Translations under genes and position numbers: made by a program
Source of the DNA: Antitrichia curtipendula
Taxonomy: Eukaryota > Streptophyta > Bryopsida > Hypnales > Leucodontaceae
Direction of reading: 5' to 3'
Length of the DNA stretch: 64,000 bases
Assembly (NCBI GenBank): GCA_951230915.1
Contig: OX579635.1
Location: forward strand, 14,012,001-14,076,000
Notes under the pieces: model-generated
What the model saw: the letters and a program-made list of their open reading frames with translations, nothing else
What the model was told of the DNA's origin: nothing
Database searches by the model: none
Part shown: positions 12,440 through 20,360 of the stretch, piece by piece
Position numbering within the stretch: the first letter of the stretch is position 1
Layout: every line of letters begins with the position of its first letter

Positions 12440-13020
12440 AAAGTATCCACCGATGTTCCCGCTGCACTCTCTTCCATTTCGGCAATGGGCGAGGGTTTCG
12501 ATCATTGGGAGAACTGGTGACGAGCGCAGTGAGTGAATCAGCCACCGAAAGGGCTGTGTTTTGCTTGCATTCCAGCATTGGCTTGGGGGTTCGGTCATTG
12601 AGAGAACTGCTGACGAGTGCGGTGAGTGAACCCGCCAGCGAAAGGGCTGTGTCTTGCTTCCATTCCGGCATTGGCTTGACAGCGCGGTCATTGAGAGAAC
12701 TGGTGACAGCGCGGTGAGTGAATCGCCACCCAAAGTCTGTGTCTTGCTTGCATTTCGGCACTGGCGAGGGTTTCGGTCATTGAGAGAACTGGTGAGAGCG
12801 CGGTGAGTGAGTCGCCACCGAAAGGGCTGTGTCTTGCTTCCATTTCGGCACTGGCGAGGATTTTGGTCATTGAGAGAACTGGTGACAACGCGGTGAGTGA
12901 ATCGCCACCGAAAGGGCTGTGTCTTGCTTCCATTTCAGCACTGGCGAGGGGAGCGGTCATTGAGAAAACTGGTGACCAGCGCGGTGAGGGTATCCGCCAC
13001 CGAAAGGGCTATTTCTTCGC
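12440..13020. repeat. Tandem repeat, 89-93 bp unit, about six copies
   Basis: The landmark TCATTGRGAGAACTG recurs at 12502, 12595, 12688, 12777, 12867 and 12957 (spacing 93, 93, 89, 90, 90). Each unit also carries CCGAAAGGGCTGTGTCTTGC and a CACTGGCGAGG-like stretch. Open frames through it on both strands are by-products of the periodicity. Confidence 0.85.
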
Positions 13021-13126
13021 ATGGTCCGCGTCTGCGTCCGCATGGTCTGCATCGGTTTTCTCTTTCAGTTTAGAGTTTAGGTTTTCTTGTAGTCGGTCTC
13101 TAAATCCAGACCCAGTCGTTCCATGG

Positions 13127-13144
13127 TTTAGGGTTTAGGGTTTA
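13127..13144 (+). promoter_or_regulatory. Telobox-like TTTAGGG repeats
   Basis: TTTAGGGTTTAGGGTTTA is two and a half plant telomere repeats, 57 bp upstream of the ATG at 13201. Teloboxes are known promoter elements in plants and can recruit telobox-binding factors; activity here is inferred. Confidence 0.5.
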
Positions 13145-13200
13145 CAAAGGTTCGTAACTGAATCACCCTAGCTGTGCAGCAAAACCACAAAATCACAACG

Positions 13201-15360
13201 ATGAGGAAACTCCGGAGCCGAGTTCGAGACACGACCAGCCCGCCGGGGGAGACCCTCACCCCATCGCGGCGCCGTCCGACATCAACCACTCAGGAGCAGG
13301 TAAGTCCAAACGGAAATCCATTTACTCGATTCAACATGGTCATCGGCGTGTGTTCATGGCCACTTTCCCTTTCAATATGTTCATCGATCCCACAAAAAAA
13401 AAAATTCAGTCCCGCTGCGGCCTGTCACCCTCCCCGTACCGAAAACGGGGGTAGCTCGCGCCACCCCCGTTTTCGGTACGGGGAGGATGACCGCCATAGC
13501 GGGATTGATTTTTTTTTCTCGGGATGGCTTCGGTTGTCAAGGCAGTTCTGCTTCCGTGACAAAGAGGAATCGATTTTTGTTTTCTCGAAACCAATTGAGT
13601 GGTCGGGTCTAGCTAGTGGCCGTGACCATGGCAGCAGCGGGTCAGAATTTTGTTTTCTCGAAATGAATTGATTGGTCGGGTCTAGCTAGTGGTCGTGACC
13701 ATGGCAGCAGCGGGTTAGGAATTTGTTTTCTCGAAACCAATTGACTGGTACTGTCATGGCGGTCGCTGTGTCCAAGACAGCAGCAGGACAGAGCTTTTGT
13801 CTCTCGGGACCCCTTGTGGCTGTCAAGGCAGATTCTGCTTCCGTGACACAGTGGGACAGATTGATGGTTGCACTAGTCGGTCCCTCTCCGTGAACCAGAA
13901 AGAGGGGTAGCGTGAGCTACCCCCCAGACCCCCTTTGGACCCGACAGGGGTCTGCGGGGTAGCTCACGCTACCCCTCTTTCTGGTTCACGGAGAGGGACT
14001 GCCTTCTACAAGGCTATTTCTTATAATCCTACGGGGTATCTCACCGGGTTTCATCCAATTGGGCCATAACCCTTGCACAATCCCCACTCACTAGATAGAG
14101 TTAATACGCATTTGTTATCACATTACATTAAAATGATCATGCTTGTCTCGGGTGTTGAGCAACACCCATATTGGATAGCTCACCATAGAGATTTAATCTC
14201 TGTGTGGGAAACACAGCTGACAATTTCAACACATCGTTTTTTGGTAAATCCGCATTGCTGCATCTTGTGAAATCCATCCGTTTACTGTTCACTTTGCCAT
14301 TAGAGCATGCAGTACGTGTCAGTGAACCAAAAAGAGGGGTAGCGTGAGCTACCCCCAAACCTTTGTCGGGTCCGACGGGGGGTACGGGGATTACTCACGC
14401 TACTCCTCTTTTTGGTTCACTGACAGGGACTGTATGCTTGAAGGCCTTCAAAAAGTGTCGAGTTACTTTTATTCTTCCTTTCTTGGTGATGGTCAAAGTG
14501 CTTCATCATCCAAGTTGCACGACCATAATTAAGTAATCAAGAACACACTTTAAGAGAGTTAGCAATTTTGCTTGAAGAATTGAAATGTAGAATCTCTCGT
14601 CGTCCCAATTTTGAGGGTAGCGTGAGCTACCCTCATGACCCCCGTCAGACCCGACGGGGGTCGTGGAACTTGGTCGTTAAAGCATTCGAAGTAGACATTT
14701 CAAATCTGAAAGGGGTATGCTTTTCAAATGTCCATCTATGTTTAATCTAATATGCACTTGTCGTGAATATAATCCTAATTGTATTTCTAAGAGTTTTAAT
14801 TATGATTTTGAATTTCTCTTAAATCATTATTGTGTCCTCTTAATAAGCATTCTCATATTACTAGTTTCTTGGTTTTATTGATACAGTTTACATTGTGTGT
14901 TGTTTAGATGGAGGTAAATGAAGGTCCCAGAGGTCAGGGATCTTTATCCGATGCTGAGACTTTGACTGTGACGGCCCTTGACATGGCGGGACCATCCTTA
15001 CCATTGACTCCGATGGGTGCTAGCATTGAGGTGCCAGAGGAGTCCATTGCAAATGAGAATTTGGACTTCGTAAGCCTCGATGACATCTTGGATGCGTGTG
15101 ACCGTGCCTGTGACTATGTGGAGCAGCCACATGAAAGCCATGTTAGTGGAGAGAGGACCCGAAAGAGGAATCCCGTGTTGTCCTCTGGGAGCTCCAGCAC
15201 GGAATATAGGTCTAGATGTCACTCTTCAGTCTCAGTTTCTAGTCCTCCTTTTCAGGAGTTTTGTGACTGTGCTTGCAGTCACAATTTGGGCAAGCACGAT
15301 GTGGTTATTATTCACCTGAGTTCTGACTCAGATGATGATGTTGATGTTGATTCCATTTAG
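13201..15360 (+). CDS. Small acidic accessory protein of the 14-kb element
   Basis: Proposed exons 13201-13299 and 14908-15360, joined in phase 0 (GAGCAG|GTAAGT ... TTGTTTAG|ATG), giving 183 aa and a TAG stop at 15358-15360. The first exon is Arg-rich (MRKLRSRVRD). The second is Ser/Asp-rich and ends with HDVVIIHLSSDSDDDVDVD, a hydrophobic core followed by Ser/Asp as in SUMO-interacting motifs. If the first exon is not used, translation could start at ATG 14908 (150 aa). I do not recognise the family. The proposed intron holds the palindromic hairpins. Its position just upstream of the ParB-methyltransferase gene, in the same orientation, suggests joint expression. It could also be a 5' part of that gene separated by stop codons. 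Confidence 0.5.
13393..13519. repeat. Palindromic hairpin H1
   Basis: Long imperfect inverted repeat centred near 13456. The core arm CCTCCCCGTACCGAAAAC is followed by GGGGGT and then its complement. The outer arms (AGTCCCGCTG / TAGCGGGATT) extend the pairing to roughly 60 bp per side. Confidence 0.8.
13579..13800. repeat. 73-bp tandem repeat, three units
   Basis: GTTTTCTCGAAA starts at 13579, 13652 and 13725, exactly 73 bp apart. Shared internal text includes GGTCGGGTCTAGCTAGTGG and ACCATGGCAGCAGCGGGT. The third unit is diverged. A further direct repeat (GTCAAGGCAG..TCTGCTTCCGTGACA) brackets the array, near 13535-13562 and 13820-13850. Confidence 0.8.
13880..13999. repeat. Palindromic hairpin H2 with two GGTAGCGTGAGCTACC boxes
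   Basis: Nearly perfect inverted repeat with about 53-bp arms (GTCCCTCTCCGTGAACC at the outer edge). Each arm contains the 16-bp near-palindrome GGTAGC-GTGA-GCTACC (13906-13921, and as reverse complement at 13958-13973). Confidence 0.9.
14305..14437. repeat. Palindromic hairpin H3 with one intact box
   Basis: Inverted repeat of about 60-bp arms with GTCAGTGAACC on the outside. It carries GGTAGCGTGAGCTACC at 14338-14353 and a degenerate copy in the other arm (ATTACTCACGCTACTC). It is related in sequence to H2. Confidence 0.85.
14613..14662. repeat. Palindromic site H4 with one intact box
   Basis: GAGGGTAGCGTGAGCTACCCTC (the 16-bp box at 14616-14631), immediately followed by a second hairpin GACCCCCGTC..GACGGGGGTC (14637-14662). 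Confidence 0.8.
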
Positions 15361-15639
15361 GTGGAATTCATATAATTTGTTAGTGATATCACTTGTACGT
15401 TTTGATTTTTTATCTGTGTTTCATTGACATCTGTCATATTTCATACGTGAACTAGCACAGCATATTCCATGCATTTCATTATGAATTGTCTGACTTTATG
15501 ATTTTCGTGGACGTCCATTATTTCGCAGATGGAAGAGTCACCTATTAGTCGGACCTAGGCTGAGAGACATACGGTGACACCACCTACTGATGATTTGACA
15601 CAGCCAGAGATTGGAGGTGACGATGGTGAGGATTTGGCT
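15361..15639 (+). promoter_or_regulatory. Spacer and 5' leader of the ParB-methyltransferase gene
   Basis: After the accessory-gene stop, an intron-like stretch ends in TTATTTCGCAG, followed by ATG at 15529. This ATG is in frame with the downstream gene but meets TAG after nine codons (15556-15558). The next in-frame ATG is 15640. The leader therefore contains either a short upstream frame or a nonsense mutation removing the original N terminus. Confidence 0.5.
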
Positions 15640-18600
15640 ATGGATGTTGTGGATGATGACGAGGAGGCCAAAGAATTGCTTGAGGATGAGCTTCAGAGAT
15701 GGCAGAAGGTGGACTCGGTGTCTACCATTGCGAGTTTGAGGATGAAGCCAGAGAAACTCTCCCGACTGCGCATTCCACTATGCAGACTTGTGTCCATGCC
15801 AATGGTGAGGCCAACGCTTGCATCCGACCTCGTCAAACTAGAACAGGAGTTCATCTTTGGGTACCGAGAAGGCGCAGCGGTGTTCTACGCGTCCATAACC
15901 AATGAGGCTGGTGAGAGCTCGGACTTCACGGAGGAGGAGATGAACGGATGGGATACATGGTGGAAGAAAGCGAATCTGGATTTCAAGAAATATCTTGAGT
16001 CGGTTCCAGAGCTTCTGTTCATGAAGAACTTGAAGTTCTTCGTCTGCGATGGGAATCATCGCCTTCAAGCTTGGATGAATCCCATTTCCAGGCTACATAC
16101 GGCGAACCCGCTATTTCACTTTGCAATTGACAGTATTATCTTGGATACGAAGGGGAGAACCGAATTGGTCATGCAGGTGATGCATGATGTAAACAAGTAA
16201 GCATTATTGCTTCTTATGTTGTATATATATCCTCTATTGATCAATTATTTAGGAGTATGTGTTATTACGTACATGATTCACGTCACTAAACTTTTACATT
16301 CCATTTCATATCAACAGAGGACTCTCACGTGAAGTCCAATCTTGTGCACACTCTTCACCGCGTGCAGAAGTACGGTCTTCTCTCCTTGGAGCGATTTAAG
16401 GAGATGTTAAGGCCTTTGGAGAGGCAACGGTGTGTTGCCCAGGCCGCGGGGAGGAAGACGTGGTATTCTATGCCCGTGGAAGTGTTTACGACATTTCTAT
16501 TCCGGGTGAGCTTCTCTGATGGTCTGGGATCTAATATTGAGTACTTCCACCTTGAACTTCTTTACAATAGTGGCCTTTATTTGTTGAAATGGTTGTTGAT
16601 AACATGTATTTGCAGCAAGAGATTGCACAGGCATCGGATGCTGCAGTGCGAAAATACAACGAGGGCACACCGATTGAGGAGAAATCGGTAGAGGGAGTTG
16701 CGAATGCCATGAGATTGGGAGCGAAGGAGAGAGCCTCAAAGTTGCAGGTGAAAATGGGGAAGTTGATTGCGGTTGCAAACCCAGCTCATGGTCCCGGATT
16801 TCTAGAAGAGGTGAGAAGTAATTGCTAACCATCAATGTTAACAGTTCTTGTAATTGGATTTTATGTTCGGTTGTTCACTTGAGAAGTTTCGATTTCGCAG
16901 AGAAGCAGTGGACCACAAATGAGGTCCCCGAAATGACCCTGGAGAAGCTACAGATGATTGCAACTTGCAATACAACGGCAGCACAGAAGTTGAAACTTCT
17001 GAAGTGGTGGAATTCCTCCATGCCCTCTCGAGATGCGAGACGGTTCCCAGCAAAGCCTGTTTCAGAGGAGAAACTGTTGCCATTCCTCAACAAGTTTGTC
17101 TGGTGGGCAGGGGTAAGTTCATTTATGAGTTTTTATTAAACTATTAGCATATCTGGATTGATTTTTTAATTGATTTGGTTTGCCATTTTCAGTACTTATT
17201 TACTTCCAAAGCACTCAAATGGAACTTATTTATTGTTGATGCCACAGATTGAGAATGGTGCTTCGGAGTATTTCGAAAATATTGCCAAGAAAGACAACCT
17301 CCAGGTCAACATGGCAACCCCGCTTGAGCCAGAGACACTCGCCGAGTACATTGAAGGGTGGAGGAGGAAAATTTGGGATCACGGGTTTGGTCCCGTGATG
17401 AAGGGAGCAAATGCATTCAAGAAGTCAGACTCCTTCTCGAGTTATGACGGATCAAAGCTTGCTATTCAACGAGTTATTTTCCGGTATGACTTTCACAGCC
17501 TACATATTCCTCTTACTTTGATCAATGCGAGTGTCACACTAGCAATATGTTCTAGGTACATGTGACTATTCTCTAATATAGTATCCACATACGTATTTCT
17601 TAATTACATGAAGTCGAAAATATATAGAGGGATGATTGGATATTATAATCCTTTATAATTTAATGTAGGTTGAGTTCCAACTGTATTCTTCATCTCATGC
17701 TTATGTAGCAGTATTAAAATGGGAATGGGAATGACTATTTGTTCGGCATGCCTAATGTTCTGTCTCTGTTTGTGTTTATTGCAGTTACTTGAAGCATGAG
17801 CTTCTAGTTAAGGCTGCAATTGCTCGGGAGGATCTTCTTCCGTTCTTGTCTACTTGGCTGGACCGCAGTTCCAAAGAGTGCATGTACACCCAAAGCCAGC
17901 TTCAGACGTTTACGACAGCTCATCTGACAGGAGGAGGGTGGTATTTGGATTGTCACGTAACATTCACTCATCCTCTAGAGGCAGACCTTCGGAAGTCACT
18001 TGATGGAATTGGAGTGATTGACTTGGAGGTTGCAAAGTTTGCTGACCTCAGTGACCAAAAGAGGAGGAGGGCCATTGCGAGGAGGATTACTTCAGACAAG
18101 AAGAAAGAGACAACTCTGGAAGACATCATAGCAAACAGGGAGAAGAAAGAGGCGGACCGCTTGGCAAAGTTGGCTGAGAAAGAGAAGGAGGCGGAGTTGG
18201 AGGGGAAGGGAAAGAGCAAAGGGAAGAAGAAGGTGGATGGAGGTGGCGAAGTGCCTGCAACTTCAACGGTGGACCAGGGCTCGGCTATGCAAGCTGGATC
18301 TGGTAGACGGCTGAAGAGGAAGGCGGTATTGTCTGAGGTGACAACGGACTTGGTCACGCAAGGGACGGATGTCATTGTGATTGGTGATGATGGTGAGGTC
18401 AACTCCGAGGAGTTGATCTTGAACATCTCCATTGTGGATGTCATGGATAATGTGGATGCAGAAACGGCGACATGCTACAGTGAGGTCATGGAGTTCATTA
18501 AGAAGGTAAGGTATTAGTATTTCAAATTTTGTAATTCGGTATTGCAATGATGAACTTGAACACTGTATACTTGTACAATTATTGATTGATTATTCATTCA

Positions 18601-20020
18601 TTAATTAGAGGAAATTTGTTTTGTAGTCATCGGCAGGAAAAGCACGCACACACGGCGGCATTGTGAGCCGTGCGCCACTAGTGGATCTTATTTTTTTCGA
18701 CTGCCAAGAGAATTTGCCCGTGCCGGACGTCTCATTTCCAGCAAATGCAGTGCCTACATGGAACTCAGACCCGGAGTACGATGACATTCAGCAGGCATTT
18801 CTTTTTGCAAAGGACCATTTGCAAGACCATGGCTGCATGGTAGTATTCCACTCGTACTGCGCAGATTCAAAAGGCGTCATTAAGGGTTTATGTGTCACAT
18901 ACCCGACGCTGGTGGTGAAGAAAGAGTGGCTGGACATTAACCGTGTGCACTTGACCTCCCCATTGGATGAAAGCACTACGGTATGATTTTTGAATTAATG
19001 CTCGTTTGGTAAGTATTTGGCATTAGTGATGAAACTTCTTAATTTCTGACAATTTTTTGGTTTTCGTGATTGCAGACTCTGAAGTTTGGAATCACCCTTT
19101 TGGTGAAGGACCTTGGGGCAAATGGAAAATCGAAGTTCTCTTATATGCGCACAAAGTCTATGCAGAAGGCGAAAGTAGACCTCGCAAGGGACGACATGCT
19201 CATTAACTACACGACGGAGGAGACCATGTTGATGAACGAGAAAATACCATGGCGGGGGGCTCGCGAGAAGGACCCTAGATTCTTTCAGTTCTTGATAGAA
19301 GGGACTACCAGTGAAGGAGATTTAGTGGTTGACTGCACAGCATCGACTGGTAAGTTTTGAATTCAATGATGTTGCAGTTCATTTGTTTATCATATTGTCG
19401 AATCATATCATTTACATGATTTCGAATCATTTCATTTACATTCTTCATCGCAGGTGCATCCATTACAGCTTGTCGCGGCACAGGCCGCCACATTGTGGCT
19501 TTGGAGGAGGACAAAGATATTTTTAACGTCCTCCTTTTGCCCATGAAGAAGAGCACTCCGGTTGTAGTGACAGCGGAAGTGACAGAACCGCCAGCACCGG
19601 TTGAGGCCTCCCAAGATCCGGACGCCATGACGGTGGTGCCCCGGAAGTTTGCTCGGAAGAATAGAGCCAGTAAGTAAGTTTCTTCATTTATAAATATTTT
19701 GTGAATGCATGGTGCTTTTTTCTCTATGAGTCTAACATTGTGTCATTTGTGTTTGCAGTCGTGAGGGATTGATGCCGACAGTTTCTTTGTTGAAGAAACG
19801 TAGACTTCTCATTAGTCCAGAGAAGTCTTTTCATCTTCCGGTGTATGCCAAGAAGATGGCATTGTCATTTGCGGATTTCGGTTGCTCAATTCCAAAGCCC
19901 CGTAAACCTTCTTACGCTAGAAATGTTTTAGAGTTTATTGATGGATCAGCATCTGAGGGTAGAGAGACATTAGATTCATCTACGAACGAGGATTCTGAGA
20001 CTGAGTCCACTGCCACTTAG
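15640..20020 (+). CDS. ParB-like domain fused to a DNA methyltransferase-like domain (transposon cargo)
   Basis: Ten exons: 15640-16176, 16320-16505, 16616-16810, 16903-17112, 17248-17483, 17785-18505, 18627-18980, 19076-19349, 19454-19673, 19759-20020. All introns are GT-AG and every join keeps frame, giving 1,064 aa. The acceptors of exons 2 and 4 are CAGAG, so an alternative AG two bases upstream could break the frame. Residues 40-180 are ParB/sulfiredoxin-like, with DGNHRLQAW (DGNHR 137-141). A long helical middle follows, then a Lys/Glu-rich coil (542-605) and a SUMO-interacting-like patch DVIVIGDDGE (650-659). The C-terminal half resembles beta-class N6/N4 methyltransferases: motif IV-like VDLIFFDCQEN (714-724) precedes motif I-like GDLVVDCTASTGAS (894-908). 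The usual (D/N/S)PP(Y/F/W) reads DCQE and motif I lacks the first Gly, so cofactor binding is plausible but catalysis doubtful. ParB-methyltransferase fusions are known from bacteria and phages. The tail (979-1064) is Ser/Thr/Glu-rich. Likely nuclear. Confidence 0.75.
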
Positions 20021-20349
20021 ACTCATGAGATTGACATATCTTATGAGTTGAACTATTGTGTATTGATTTTCATTATGATTGGATTTGTGTGTTTTATGGC
20101 TACATTTTGGACGTCATTTCTATCCTTTTATTCTTCTGGAATGCGTGATTTCAATTCAATTGATATGAATTAGTGATTGACATAACTAAATTGAAAAGGA
20201 TTTCTAAGTAACATAAACTTCCAATATTTTCACTCACATTTATGAGAATTTCTAATTACCTACGTCCACGGTCATAGGGCCCGGCAGAAAAATTTCTCCG
20301 AAATAAATTCCCGCTCACAGGCTCACAGGCTCACATGCTAGCAACCGTG
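20021..20349. repeat. Right subterminal region and terminal inverted repeat
   Basis: AT-rich 3' flank of the methyltransferase gene, then the inverted-repeat arm CCACGGTCATAGG (20266-20278), pairing with 6550-6562. It ends in three GCTCACA units and ATGCTAGCAACCGTG, the counterpart of the left tip. Confidence 0.8.
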
Positions 20350-20360
20350 ATATCCTAGAC
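20350..20360. repeat. Target-site duplication, right copy
   Basis: ATATCCTAGAC, identical to 6368-6378. Confidence 0.9.

Larger units (their letters stand above)
11111..13200. promoter_or_regulatory. Divergent control region, transposase side
   Basis: About 2.1 kb between the transposase start (minus) and the first exon of the accessory gene (plus). It includes the transposase 5' flank (11111-11700), a possible plus-strand exon (11714-12019), the 90-bp tandem repeats (12440-13020) and a telobox (13127-13144). A bidirectional promoter role is inferred from gene orientation. Confidence 0.45.
6379..20349. mobile_element. 14-kb Mutator-like element carrying a ParB-methyltransferase gene
   Basis: A complete DNA transposon of 13,971 bp. 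Perfect 11-bp direct repeats ATATCCTAGAC flank it. Its tips are imperfect inverted repeats built around GCTAGC followed by RTGTGAGC (left AACGACGCTAGCGTGTGAGC; right end GCTCACATGCTAGCAACCGTG). A second inverted pair lies inside (6550-6562 and 20266-20278, 12 of 13 bases). TGTGAGC is repeated several times near both tips. Inside are a minus-strand transposase (7354-11110), a small accessory gene (13201-15360), and a plus-strand ParB/DNA-methyltransferase-like gene (15640-20020), with a repeat-rich control region between the divergent genes. Identical duplications suggest recent insertion, although the transposase frame has one stop. At least three short elements in the window (27.8, 29.7, 44.0 kb) share its ends. 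The assignment to Mutator-like rests on duplication length, CxxH within the DDE core, and the SWIM finger. Confidence 0.88.

Noticed and set aside
12360..13138. Several overlapping frames on both strands in the 90-bp repeat array
   Set aside because: Periodic products of the tandem repeat without start context or recognisable protein; the repeat is not a multiple of three throughout.
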